NCBI GenBank assembly: GCA_903889895.1
Contig: CAISYZ010000175.1
Coordinates: forward strand, 1-44,773
DNA: 44,773 nucleotides
Source: an uncultured Verrucomicrobia subdivision 3 bacterium
GTDB lineage: Bacteria > Verrucomicrobiota > Verrucomicrobiia > Limisphaerales > UBA11358
Reading direction: 5' to 3'
The notes under the pieces are model-generated. The model was given only the letters and a program-made list of their open reading frames with translations, was not told where the DNA came from and searched no databases. The position numbers and the translations under genes are program-made. Below, piece after piece: positions 15,878 to 24,238 of this stretch (position 1 is the first letter of the stretch; each line of letters begins with the position of its first letter).

Positions 15878-17418
15878 CACATTCCGTTGAGGGTGGCTTC
15901 GATCCGATCCATTCGCTGATCGGCGGCGATCAGGTTTTTCAAAACCTGCTCGTTGTAATGAAAGAGGCGGTCAAAGACGGTCTTCATAAGTTCCGGGTGT
16001 TTTTCGAGGTTCTGTAAATACGCTTCCGCCTGTTTGAGGTTCAACTGCTGGCCGCTGGCCAACTGCGCGACGCGCATGAGAAATTGTTCCTGCGCCTGAT
16101 TTTGCGGGCCGGCGTCGGCAATTTTCTCGGCATCCGAAACCGCCTTCGCGGTGGATTTTTCCCGCTCACCGCGCGACTTGACACCGCCGAGTTCATGCTC
16201 GGTCTCGCGATCAAAGCCGAGCTTGTGCGCCGAGTCCTCCGCCTCCCCGGAAACTTTTTCACCCATCTTGCCCAGGTCGCCAGCCTGATTTTTTATCGCG
16301 CCAATTTCACCGGCCAATGCACTAGATATTTTTTGCTGCTCTTCCGTCAGCTTGGCGATCTGCTCGTCAATTTTGCTGGTGTCATGTGTTGAACCTAGAA
16401 TGTCCTTCTGCTTCTGGAGGTCGGTAAGTTTCGCGGCATTCTCCCGAAATTGTTCCGACTCAGCTTTGGTCTTGGCGGAAACTGTCGCATCAATGGCCGC
16501 GATCTGGCCCTTGATGGTTTGCGCCATTGCGGCCTGGGCGGAGGCGATCTGATCCTTGGTGAAAGAATCCAGCGACTCGTTCATCTCCGCATACTTTGAC
16601 TTCACCGCCGCCTTTTGTTCGGGCGTGGTCGCGGTGCCGAGTTCGCGATCCTCATTCGCTTTGTTCAACTCCTTCTGCCGGTCGTGCTGCTCCTTGATCA
16701 CCTCAATGGTTTTCTTGAGTTGCTCCTCGTCTTTTTCAGCGGTCGTGTGCGCCTTCGGGTGCATCGCCTCATTCAGTTCCTCCACGGCCTTCAGCGCTGC
16801 GTGCGTGGATTCCTGAATCCGCTTCATTGCCTCTTCCTGGGCTTTGGCAGCGGCCTCCACACTTTCCTTATACAAATCCCAATACTCGGTTATAGCCTGA
16901 ATCGTGAGCATCACTGCCAGCAACGGCAAGATGGTGGCCATCATGGATTCAAACGCGCCCTTAGCCTCAACTGCCCCAACGGCGGCCCCTTCCTCGCCAG
17001 CTTCGACGGCGTGCATCCCGCGCGACATCATGTCGAGGGACGAGCCGAGGCCGGGACAGATTTTATCCAGCTCGCGAAACGCATGATGAAGCGCCATGTG
17101 TTCCATGCGCGCCGAGGCCGCGAAGTGGCCGGCCTGTTCCGAACCCTTGCCGACATTTTTTAGACTGTCCGGCAAATGCTCCATTGAGGCCGACAAATCT
17201 TTTTCTTCCGCCGCGAGTTCACCGCTCGCATCGGTCGCGGCCTTCATCGCACCGCGAACGGTGGTCAACTGCGCGGAAAGTTTTTCAACTTCCGGCAGAT
17301 TGCCGAGCGCCTTGGCCTTGCCGATGGACTGCTCCAGGGACTGTTCGAGCGATTTCGCTCCCGCCAATTCCGCTTTTGTGCGGATCAGGATGTCCAGTGT
17401 CTTTTGGTCGTCGGCCAT
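15877..17418 (-). CDS. Tail tape measure protein
   Basis: The product has 513 residues and is strongly helical, as expected of a tape measure. It has an N-terminal coiled coil (KSLEQSLEQSIGKAKALG), a central hydrophobic segment at about residues 160-180 (FESMMATILPLLAVMLTIQA), then long charged helices rich in Glu, Lys, Ala and Gln (AEKDEEQLKKTIEVIKEQHD). Position between fibre genes and the hub gene agrees. The family sets tail length at roughly 1.5 angstrom per residue, so this one implies a tail of about 75-80 nm, short for a siphovirus. No lytic transglycosylase or peptidase domain is visible. It ends in TLNGM, with the stop overlapping the hub start. Confidence 0.75.
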   Translation of the reverse strand: MADDQKTLDILIRTKAELAGAKSLEQSLEQSIGKAKALGNLPEVEKLSAQLTTVRGAMKAATDASGELAAEEKDLSASMEHLPDSLKNVGKGSEQAGHFAASARMEHMALHHAFRELDKICPGLGSSLDMMSRGMHAVEAGEEGAAVGAVEAKGAFESMMATILPLLAVMLTIQAITEYWDLYKESVEAAAKAQEEAMKRIQESTHAALKAVEELNEAMHPKAHTTAEKDEEQLKKTIEVIKEQHDRQKELNKANEDRELGTATTPEQKAAVKSKYAEMNESLDSFTKDQIASAQAAMAQTIKGQIAAIDATVSAKTKAESEQFRENAAKLTDLQKQKDILGSTHDTSKIDEQIAKLTEEQQKISSALAGEIGAIKNQAGDLGKMGEKVSGEAEDSAHKLGFDRETEHELGGVKSRGEREKSTAKAVSDAEKIADAGPQNQAQEQFLMRVAQLASGQQLNLKQAEAYLQNLEKHPELMKTVFDRLFHYNEQVLKNLIAADQRMDRIEATLNGM

Positions 17419-17421
17419 AGG

Positions 17422-17592
17422 TCAATTGCTGGCGGCAGTTTCCGGCTGATGTTTTTTCCGATTTGCAAAGTCATCGATGAGCGGGTAACCCGCCTGGAGG
17501 ATTTTCTTTAGCACGGAATTCTCCCACTTGAGCCGCGCCAGTTCCTTGGCGTTGCGGGCGTCGGTTTCGGCGATAGATTCATTGGGCGTCAT
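17422..17592 (-). CDS. Small coiled-coil protein in tail operon
   Basis: The product is 56 residues from the ATG at 17592, whose ATGA overlap with the stop of the previous small gene supports translation. It is almost entirely one charged helix (ETDARNAKELARLKWENSVL) followed by a polar tail (FANRKKHQPETAASN). Position just upstream of the tape measure is where tail-assembly chaperones often lie, but these are larger and no frameshift site is evident, so function is open. Confidence 0.5.
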   Translation of the reverse strand: MTPNESIAETDARNAKELARLKWENSVLKKILQAGYPLIDDFANRKKHQPETAASN

Positions 17593-17717
17593 TGAAAAAT
17601 ATTGGTCAGGCAAACGCCGTTGGTGTCGGCCTGCGTCCAGCCGAACGGCACTTGCGCGGCGACCGCCGTAACGGACACCAGCACCGCGAGCAGGATTGAG
17701 GTGAGGAGTGGTTTCAT
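17589..17717 (-). CDS. 42-residue peptide with Sec signal
   Basis: The start overlaps the stop of the fibre/glycosidase gene by one base (TAATG) and the stop overlaps the next start (ATGA). The N-terminal 21 residues, MKPLLTSILLAVLVSVTAVA followed by AQ, form a textbook signal peptide. The mature part is about 20 residues with one Cys (FGWTQADTNGVCLTNIFQ). It could be an exported peptide, a toxin-like or chaperone-like accessory of the fibre, or a leftover signal peptide. The double translational coupling argues for expression. Confidence 0.5.
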   Translation of the reverse strand: MKPLLTSILLAVLVSVTAVAAQVPFGWTQADTNGVCLTNIFQ

Positions 17718-20116
17718 TAGAAATGAATCGTGGTGTTGGTTTCCCAGATTGCGTTAGTCCCATTCCAGCCAAGCACTGCGCCGGTGAATGGAGCATTGGC
17801 CGCGATGGTGTTGGCAATCGTGTTCCCTGAATCAACTGGTGAAAGAAGAAATCCAACCGCGCAGTTTGTATCAATGCTGCTGCATGAAATCGTGCCGGTC
17901 GTATAATAGTTTGTGTTGAAGAAAATTCTCCGCGCTTGAACCTGTTGCGCTGGTGAATAACCAAGGTCGCGCAGATTGACCGTTATAGTGGAAGAATACG
18001 CGCTGTTGGTTGAGGCGTTCAGAAACACTATCACCGAACGGTTGCCGGATAGGCTGCGCGCCCATACCCGTGAAAAGCCATTCGTCGAAACCTGCCAGCC
18101 TTTTGATAACTGCGAATCGTGCGCGCACATTTCAACATCCGCATTAGTAATCCACGGCATGATGCCAGCAATGCCGTTGGTCTTGTCAATAAAAGCGTTG
18201 AAGGGAACGACGCATCTAACCATTAACGCATAAGCCTGCCATGCGTTCGTGGCGAAAATCGTGTCAGTTGGAATCGCTTGAAGTTCCGGTATCTGCGGAT
18301 AACTACCAGGTGGGAACGAAGCAATTTTATCAACGGCATTATCAACCGTCTGGATAAAGGTCGTGTAATCCTTGTTGGCCTCGGCAAACCCAATCTCGCC
18401 ACCATCGGCATCAACTATCATCCGCTGTGCCGCCCAATCCGACTCCGCTCCGCCTGAACCAGGTGCTGTCCGCATAAGAAAACCATTGCCATTCCAACGA
18501 ATTTGAATGTTGCGATTGTTTGCCCACGCCATCCGGCGGATGGCCTCAAGCTCTGACTCACCATCACGTTGCAAAGTCCGATAATTCCCGTTGCCAGTTA
18601 CTGGGTCAGGCGGATAGGTGGTTGTGTCCATCGAAACGCCGTCGAAGTTGTATTTTACGATGTCATTTGTGATGTCGAAAAGATTCGGACTGGATGAGTT
18701 TTCAAGGTCGGAAATACCAATCCAGCCCCACCAAATCTTTGAAGTCGTGTTCGTATGAACCCATCTGGCAGCACCGGCTACGCCGCCAAGATTTTGCCAA
18801 ACATTAGTGTCTTCCCGAGCGTAGGTGACGCCATTCGTGACCAGTGAGCCAGAGTTCCATGTGGCGTCCACCATCCATCCGTCAATGTAAGGTTCAAGAC
18901 CGATAAGCTTGCAGAAATTTACCGCGTTCGTTAAAGCCGTTTCCGACATTACCGAAGTTCCGGAAGAACAATCATTGTCCCAGAAATTAAATGTAAACAT
19001 CGGATAAGGGTTGACCAGTGGATGCCGGATTACTGTGCCGTTGGTCGCGGTGACGCTGCCAATGAAATTGCCGTCGGTTTTGATGTGGGGCTTGGGATTC
19101 AAATCATACCAGTTCACCGTTCCAATAGAACCAGTTCCAAAAGTGTCAATAGACCACTGATCACCGGTTTGAACATAATTTATGTTTGTGTTCAGTAAGC
19201 CTGCATAGTCTGCGCCGTTGGATAAATCGGTGTTAGTAAAAAGATACCATGTTGGATTGCCCGGCGTTGGCAGAAAATAGCTTCCAGTCAGGTTTGTGTA
19301 GCCGCCAACTGCTGGTGTCGCGTTGTAATCAATGTAGTTCAGGTTTGGGTTATAGGTGTAAATCCCATTATCCGCCGCCCGCCCAAAACCAACGACAATG
19401 ATTTGATTCGGGCTGAAATCAAAACCCGTTGAAAAATTGTTCGCATCAAAGTTTTGAATGTTGATGGAGTTCGTCGTCACCCCGCCCGATGAGGAGGTGT
19501 TGGTGTTGATGCCAACGTAATTCACGCGGTTGGACGTGTAGGCAAAGTTGATTACGCCAGCGATGTAAATCGCGTTTGTCGTGTTCAATGTAATCGGCAC
19601 TTGGCTCGCATCATTCGTCGCCGTTGTTACACTCGCCACCGCCACTTGACCCGCCGATTGTGCGCCATTCACCAGCGCGATCTGCGCCGCCGTCAGGTTG
19701 GTGACGGTTATTGGTGCGTAGGTGGAGTTTTGCTGCGCCCGCGTCAAAATCGGCAAATTGTCATTCGCGTTGGTCAGCGCCGAATACGCTGGGCCATTGA
19801 ACGTGCCTTGCACATTGCCGCTGAAACTGCCGGAGAAAATACCGGAGAGATTCACATTCGTGCCGACGGCGTTATTGATGTTGGTTGGAACGCTGGCGTT
19901 GATCAGCGCTTGCACCTGGTTGGTCGCGTTGCCGGTGAGATTCGTGGCCGTGCCGGAAAAGTTATTCGTCACCGGCCCGCTCGAAAGATTGGCCGCGACA
20001 AAATTGGTCGGCAGCATCACCACGCCGTTGGTCGGGTTGAACAAGACCGCCGGCCAGGCGTGCAGCCGGGCGCAACCGAAAGTGAGAGCGGAGATAAGGA
20101 CGAGGAGTGTTTTCAT
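17717..20116 (-). CDS. Fibre-like protein with signal peptide and GH27-like glycosidase domain
   Basis: The product is 799 residues from the ATG at 20116 (ATGA overlap with the preceding fibre gene). A signal-peptide-like start (MKTLLVLISALTFGCARLHA) is followed by a Thr/Asn/Gly-rich fibre part up to about residue 370 (for example GTATNLTGNATNQVQALINA). Residues about 375-640 read like a clan-D TIM barrel: FTFNFWDNDCSSGTSVMSET, then AVNFCKLIGLEPYIDGWMVD, then a FDGVSMDTTTYP strand end with Asp492 and Asp497 near the expected nucleophile position. A C-terminal beta-sandwich of GH27 type follows (FSRVWARSLSGNRSVIVFLN, then TVNLRDLGYSP). It ends in a tail-fibre-like VLGWNGTNAIWETNT stretch. Activity on alpha-galactosides is inference; the acid/base residue is not certain. 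Confidence 0.6.
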   Translation of the reverse strand: MKTLLVLISALTFGCARLHAWPAVLFNPTNGVVMLPTNFVAANLSSGPVTNNFSGTATNLTGNATNQVQALINASVPTNINNAVGTNVNLSGIFSGSFSGNVQGTFNGPAYSALTNANDNLPILTRAQQNSTYAPITVTNLTAAQIALVNGAQSAGQVAVASVTTATNDASQVPITLNTTNAIYIAGVINFAYTSNRVNYVGINTNTSSSGGVTTNSINIQNFDANNFSTGFDFSPNQIIVVGFGRAADNGIYTYNPNLNYIDYNATPAVGGYTNLTGSYFLPTPGNPTWYLFTNTDLSNGADYAGLLNTNINYVQTGDQWSIDTFGTGSIGTVNWYDLNPKPHIKTDGNFIGSVTATNGTVIRHPLVNPYPMFTFNFWDNDCSSGTSVMSETALTNAVNFCKLIGLEPYIDGWMVDATWNSGSLVTNGVTYAREDTNVWQNLGGVAGAARWVHTNTTSKIWWGWIGISDLENSSSPNLFDITNDIVKYNFDGVSMDTTTYPPDPVTGNGNYRTLQRDGESELEAIRRMAWANNRNIQIRWNGNGFLMRTAPGSGGAESDWAAQRMIVDADGGEIGFAEANKDYTTFIQTVDNAVDKIASFPPGSYPQIPELQAIPTDTIFATNAWQAYALMVRCVVPFNAFIDKTNGIAGIMPWITNADVEMCAHDSQLSKGWQVSTNGFSRVWARSLSGNRSVIVFLNASTNSAYSSTITVNLRDLGYSPAQQVQARRIFFNTNYYTTGTISCSSIDTNCAVGFLLSPVDSGNTIANTIAANAPFTGAVLGWNGTNAIWETNTTIHF

Positions 20117-21003
20117 TGGGTGTTTTCTTTTACCTGGCATTCAAAGTTGAGGTTGTAGGCGTTGGTGGCGAAGGCCGCATAGATCGTGAAGCCGCTGTTG
20201 TTTTTTGAGCCAACCCACCAGGACATTCCATTCAGCGGCGCTTCCGCCGTGGTCTGATCCTGGGGAGTGAGCGACACGCTGTAATTTCCATCCGGCAGCA
20301 GCGGCGGGCTGAAGCCGATGCCGATGGATGAATACGTCGCCGGCAGCGTGGCCGTGAACGCCTTGCTCGCCGACACCGTGGAAATGATGTTGCTCACCGT
20401 GGTGATCTGCGTCTGCAAGGCGTTGCTGGTCGTGGTGATGGTCGTGCACAGCGCATTGCTCGTGGTCGTGATGGCCCCAATCTGCGTCGCCAGCGAATTG
20501 CTCACGCTGTTCAAATTGTAATTGAAGGTGACGGACAAACTGTTGCTCGTGGTGGCCACGCTGTTGCTGATGCTCGATGCCAGCGCGTTCGACACCGTGT
20601 TCAACTGCGTCAGGATGTTCGTCGAAAGAAAATTGGAGGTCGTGGTGAGCTGCGTGAGAAAATTCGTCGAGAGAAAGTTCGACGCGGTGTTGATATTTTG
20701 CGTCAGATTCGTCGTCACCCAATTGGTGTTGAAGCCGTCAGCGACGGCCAGCAAATTACTAACCGAGGCCAACGCGGCGGCGGCGTTCGTCGCCACGTTG
20801 TTGGTGCCAGCCGAGAAGGTCTGGAACGAGAGCCAGTTCGTCGGCATGGCGTTCGTCGGAATCACGCCGACAATGTTGGTGGACGGAAAATAAAAGCCCG
20901 GCAGCGCGACGCCGTTGCTGTCCGACAACATCGTGTAGCCGTCCGACTGCCCGAAGGCCGTGAGGGAGAATGCCAGGGAAACGAGGGTGAGAATTTTCTT
21001 CAT
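20113..21003 (-). CDS. Fibre-like repeat protein with Sec signal peptide
   Basis: The product has 296 residues. A signal peptide (MKKILTLVSLAFSLTAFGQ) is followed by a head of about 80 residues, then a repeat shaft. The SN dipeptide recurs at residues 108, 123, 138, 153, 168, 182, 193 and 204, that is, every 15 residues and then every 11-14. Repeat units look like TTSNFLSTNFLTQLT and TTSNFLSTNILTQLN. Such 15- or 11-residue periods suit a trimeric coiled-coil shaft. The C-terminal 80 residues are a compact beta domain (LPDGNYSVSLTPQDQTTAEA, then SWWVGSKNNSGFTIYAAFAT) resembling an H-type-lectin-like fibre tip. The start follows the upstream stop by four bases. Confidence 0.55.
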   Translation of the reverse strand: MKKILTLVSLAFSLTAFGQSDGYTMLSDSNGVALPGFYFPSTNIVGVIPTNAMPTNWLSFQTFSAGTNNVATNAAAALASVSNLLAVADGFNTNWVTTNLTQNINTASNFLSTNFLTQLTTTSNFLSTNILTQLNTVSNALASSISNSVATTSNSLSVTFNYNLNSVSNSLATQIGAITTTSNALCTTITTTSNALQTQITTVSNIISTVSASKAFTATLPATYSSIGIGFSPPLLPDGNYSVSLTPQDQTTAEAPLNGMSWWVGSKNNSGFTIYAAFATNAYNLNFECQVKENTQ

Positions 21004-21007
21004 AATT

Positions 21008-21748
21008 TTAGCTGTGTCCGTTTTGGCCGATGTCGAGCGTCCACACGCCCTGCACCGAGATCACTTGCAGGTCGCGGAACAAACCGTCCGAGCAGTAGAG
21101 TGAATAGGTCGCCTGCCCGGCACCGTTGTAGCCGGCCTGCTGAATGTCGAGCGTCCAGCGACCGTTGCCCATTTGCGAAAAGGAAACGTCGCGCGTCTTG
21201 CCGTCCGCGCACACGAGGGAAATTTTGTTGCCAACCTTGAACGTCTGGGGGAGCGTCGGCACGCCAATGGGCAGGCCGGAGTCTTTCACCTGCACCTGCG
21301 TCGCGCAGAAAACGATCTGGCGCGGCGTGGCGTCGTCGGTGAATCCGTAAATGACGAGCCAGTAATTTTGGGAGCCTTGCGGCGCTTGGAACGCATTCAG
21401 CGCCGAGGGAATGGCGAGCGACAATTGCTGATCCGAGCCAGCCTGCCAGTTGGCAAAGGTGCAGGCGTTGTTGATGGCCGCATTGTTGATGCTCTTGCTC
21501 CAGTAGATCGTGCCGTTGTGCGGACTGCCGGTGGATTGCAGCGCGACGTAAACCGTGGTGATGTGCGTGTAGTCGAGCTTGGTGCCTTCCGCTGTCGCGC
21601 CCTGGCTGAAAAACATTTGCAGCAGCAAGTCCGCGCCGGTCGGAATGACCACGGCCACGCCGGTGCCGGCGTCAATGGGCGTGCCGTTCTGCCAGTTGTT
21701 GATGTCATTGGAAAACCGAATGACGATGCCGGTGGGTTGGTTGGCCAT
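21008..21748 (-). CDS. Phage tail/baseplate protein with internal repeat, unknown family
   Basis: The product has 246 residues and no signal peptide. The N-terminal half is beta-rich (GIVIRFSNDINNWQNGTPID, then DLLLQMFFSQGATAEGTKLD). The C-terminal part holds two copies of a motif: SLVCADGKTRDVSFSQMGNG followed by RWTLDIQQAG, and LYCSDGLFRDLQVISVQG followed by VWTLDIGQNG. Each copy thus has a Cys, a DG turn and WTLDI about 25 residues later. It lies between small tail genes and the exported fibre genes, so it may anchor the fibres. No family is recognised. Confidence 0.5.
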   Translation of the reverse strand: MANQPTGIVIRFSNDINNWQNGTPIDAGTGVAVVIPTGADLLLQMFFSQGATAEGTKLDYTHITTVYVALQSTGSPHNGTIYWSKSINNAAINNACTFANWQAGSDQQLSLAIPSALNAFQAPQGSQNYWLVIYGFTDDATPRQIVFCATQVQVKDSGLPIGVPTLPQTFKVGNKISLVCADGKTRDVSFSQMGNGRWTLDIQQAGYNGAGQATYSLYCSDGLFRDLQVISVQGVWTLDIGQNGHS

Positions 21749-21772
21749 ATTAAAAAATAATTGGATGCAACG

Positions 21773-22183
21773 TCACGTTGCTCGAGTCATTGACCAGGTG
21801 CCGCCGGTCACGGTGTAACCGAACACGACGAGCGCGCCGGATTTGGTGACGAGTTCCACGCGCACTATCCCGCAGTAGCGCAGCCAGATTTGCTGGCCGC
21901 CCTGGGAGAACTGCAAATCGGCGACCGTGGGAACGGTGTCGGGATGCGTTCCGAAAAAAATCAAGGCGTCGCCGAGATTGTTAAACGCACGTCCCGCCGC
22001 GAACGAAAAATCATTCACGCGCGTGAGGCGGTCGAAGATGTTTGGCGCGGCGGCGTTGATCGGCTTGCTGACCTGGAGCGTGCGCGCCTGCGAAAAACGA
22101 AAGCCGTTCGTCCAGATGGAATCGGCGATGCCGCCGAGTTCCACCTGGGCGCTGGCCCCGTATGTGTAGGCGATCACGTCCAT
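21773..22183 (-). CDS. Phage tail-region protein, unknown family
   Basis: The product is 136 residues with mixed beta composition: MDVIAYTYGASAQVELGGIA, then RVNDFSFAAGRAFNNLGDAL, IWLRYCGIVRVELVTKSG and YTVTGGTWSMTRAT. No signal peptide and no known motif. Position between a small Ala-rich helical protein and the repeat protein suggests a tail structural or assembly role. Confidence 0.45.
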   Translation of the reverse strand: MDVIAYTYGASAQVELGGIADSIWTNGFRFSQARTLQVSKPINAAAPNIFDRLTRVNDFSFAAGRAFNNLGDALIFFGTHPDTVPTVADLQFSQGGQQIWLRYCGIVRVELVTKSGALVVFGYTVTGGTWSMTRAT

Positions 22184-22188
22184 GCCAA

Positions 22189-22452
22189 TTATTCCGCTGC
22201 GGGTTCAGTGGCCGGTGCAGCAGCCGGTGCCGGTGCAGCGCCGTTGGCTTTCACGATGGCTTCCGCCGCCGTGGCGTGATTCGTCAGACTGACGATCAAC
22301 GCGTGCGCCTGGCCGGCGGCAACCACGAGCTGGCCGGTCTCCACGTCGCCCTTGGCGGTTTCGATGATGTGTTCGCCGTCCGCGACGGCTGCCTGAATTT
22401 CCGTGCGCAGGGCCGTGGCCTTGCTCACGAGGTCTTTGATGTTTAGTGCCAT
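22189..22452 (-). CDS. Small helical Ala-rich protein (tail-assembly region)
   Basis: The product has 87 residues. Two helices (IKDLVSKATALRTEIQAAVA and GQAHALIVSLTNHATAAEAI) are followed by a flexible Ala/Pro tail (APAPAAAPATEPAAE). Size and position right after the tail-tube-like gene fit a tail assembly chaperone, but no programmed frameshift or longer partner frame was seen. Function stays tentative. Confidence 0.45.
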   Translation of the reverse strand: MALNIKDLVSKATALRTEIQAAVADGEHIIETAKGDVETGQLVVAAGQAHALIVSLTNHATAAEAIVKANGAAPAPAAAPATEPAAE

Positions 22453-22510
22453 AGTTTTTTTTATTTGGTTATTTGGTTAACTGCGATTGAAGTGCGAGCC
22501 GCACCGGCCA

Positions 22511-23455
22511 TCAGGCCACGCTCGCACGCGCGGTCGGAGCGCCGGAGCTGAAGGGAACGGTGGAGCGCCAGGTGAGTTCCCCGACGCGGTTGTTTTTGCG
22601 CGACCAGGCAAAACCGTCATTCTCTGCCATGAACGCGGCCTTCAGGATCACGCTGTTTGATCCGAAGGTGAGCGTGAGGTCGCCGCCGCTGGCCGAGAGC
22701 AAACTGCCGAGCGCCTGCGCCGGCAACAGCGCCGAAGCCACGTCGGCTTCAATCGGCCCGACCGGCGTGCCTTTGCAGCTCGCCTCAAAGCCCTGGACGA
22801 TGGCGTCCACTTCGCCCAGGCCATCAATCATGCACGGCTCGTAATCCAAGTCCCACTTCCAATCAATCTGCGCGCCGTTCATGAAGTTGAACGCGGCGAA
22901 CGAGGTGCCGGCGTTGGCCAGCGTCGCGGCCCAGGCGGCGGTGAGGATCGGCGCGCGGAAATTCGTCTTGGTGAAACTCGGCGCGGTGTAGCTGTTGCCA
23001 ATCGTGTAAGTGTAGTAGCTGCCGGCCTGGTCGGGCGTGTTGCCCGGCAGCAGCAGGCCGGTGAACTCCACGTCCGCGCTCCACAATTCTTTTTCGACGG
23101 AGAGCTGGAGGTTGGCGAGCTTGGTGATCTGCGCGTTGACGACGGTGAGGCGTGAGCCGTCCTGGCCATTGATGACGAGCGCCTTGGCGGTGACGCCAAA
23201 GAGCTTGCCGCCGATGGTCGGGGCCAGCGCCGCGCTCGGCAGCACGAGCGTAAGATTTTCCCATCCGCTCCAGAGCTTGCCGGTGACGGTGACGCGGCGC
23301 TTCGTCTCGACGGAATCAAAGCGCCCTAATTCCTCGGTGCTGATCTCGCGGAGGTTTTTGACAAACTTGGCCTTCATGCCGCCGTCGCCGAAACGGAAGT
23401 TGCCAGAGTTCCAGGTTGCGTAACCTGGGCCGATGATGACGTTTGAACTGTTCAT
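22511..23455 (-). CDS. Tail tube-like protein
   Basis: The product has 314 residues and is largely beta. Segments are SSNVIIGPGYATWNSGNFRF, then TKRRVTVTGKLWSGWENLTL, DGSRLTVVNAQITKLANLQL and SVEKELWSADVEFTGLLLPG. Late parts are SGGDLTLTFGSNSVILKAAF and RVGELTWRSTVPFSSG. The pattern of an early GxVxW-type strand, a substantial insert and a late beta domain, placed after the terminator-like gene, fits a major tail (tube) protein. The 58-base gap upstream of the next gene is the largest in this part and could hold a promoter for it. Confidence 0.55.
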   Translation of the reverse strand: MNSSNVIIGPGYATWNSGNFRFGDGGMKAKFVKNLREISTEELGRFDSVETKRRVTVTGKLWSGWENLTLVLPSAALAPTIGGKLFGVTAKALVINGQDGSRLTVVNAQITKLANLQLSVEKELWSADVEFTGLLLPGNTPDQAGSYYTYTIGNSYTAPSFTKTNFRAPILTAAWAATLANAGTSFAAFNFMNGAQIDWKWDLDYEPCMIDGLGEVDAIVQGFEASCKGTPVGPIEADVASALLPAQALGSLLSASGGDLTLTFGSNSVILKAAFMAENDGFAWSRKNNRVGELTWRSTVPFSSGAPTARASVA

Positions 23456-23488
23456 AGTTTATTTGGTGGTGGTGTTGGTTACGTTTTT

Positions 23489-24238
23489 TCAGGGAGCGGT
23501 GAATGTCCACACATCGCTGCCGATGGTGGTTTGTGAATTTTGCAGATACCCGGTCACGAGGATCACCGTGCCGCTGGCCACCGCGAACGGCGCGGCGTAA
23601 AGCGTGGAGGTGTTGGCCGGATAACCTGCCGGCGGCGTGTAAGGGCCGGGGAAACTGCCGTCCGTCGTGAAATAGATTTGCGCCCCGGCGGTCGCGCAGG
23701 TGATCGTGGCGTTGCCGCCGGCAAAGGTGACAATCGGCGCGGCCACTTTCGGCGGCTGATCTTGCGCGGCCCGCACCGCCAGCACGAGCTGATAACCGTA
23801 AGCGCCCTTGCGATCCTCAATCGGATCGAAGCCGTCCACAAACCAGTTGCCGCTGCCGATGGCCTGGTTGAGGTATTGATTCAGCAGGAACCAGACGATG
23901 GTGACGATCTGCTCGGCGGTGATGTTCGCGCCGTTGCTCAACACGAGCGAGATTTCGTCCTTCACCAAAATATCAATCGGCAGCTTCACGAGCATCTGCG
24001 CGCCCGGCACGTCGCTGCGGTCGTGGTCGGGATCGGCGACCGGGAGCTGGATCAGGATGCCCGCGCCGACCTTGCCGTTGCGACCGGCCATGTGCGGTGC
24101 CGTGCGCGCCGTGATGTCGAGCTTCACCTGGTGGCGCTGCGACGCGATGCTGACGGATTGCAGCAACGGCTCGGACAACAGCTTCGAGAGCGTGTGATCC
24201 TGCAACGTGTTCAGAAAATTGGTGGTGATGACGCTCAT
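23489..24238 (-). CDS. Tail terminator-like protein with chitobiase-type C-terminal domain
   Basis: The product has 249 residues, and its start overlaps the upstream stop (ATGA). The N-terminal 175 residues lie in tail-terminator position and have long amphipathic strands (DIRKRHQ-like polar regions, LIQLPVADPDHD, QMLVKLPIDILVKDEISLVL). Residues about 180-249 match the chitobiase/beta-hexosaminidase C-terminal type Ig-like domain: NATITCATAGAQIYFTTDGS, then LYAAPFAVASGTVILVTGYL. Such an extra Ig-like domain exposed on a neck protein might bind host glycans. The terminator role is inferred from gene order. Confidence 0.5.
   Translation of the reverse strand: MSVITTNFLNTLQDHTLSKLLSEPLLQSVSIASQRHQVKLDITARTAPHMAGRNGKVGAGILIQLPVADPDHDRSDVPGAQMLVKLPIDILVKDEISLVLSNGANITAEQIVTIVWFLLNQYLNQAIGSGNWFVDGFDPIEDRKGAYGYQLVLAVRAAQDQPPKVAAPIVTFAGGNATITCATAGAQIYFTTDGSFPGPYTPPAGYPANTSTLYAAPFAVASGTVILVTGYLQNSQTTIGSDVWTFTAP

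Noticed and set aside
20200..20700. CRISPR-like or tandem DNA repeat
   Set aside because: The repeated units encode the 15-residue SN shaft of the fibre protein in frame; there are no spacers.
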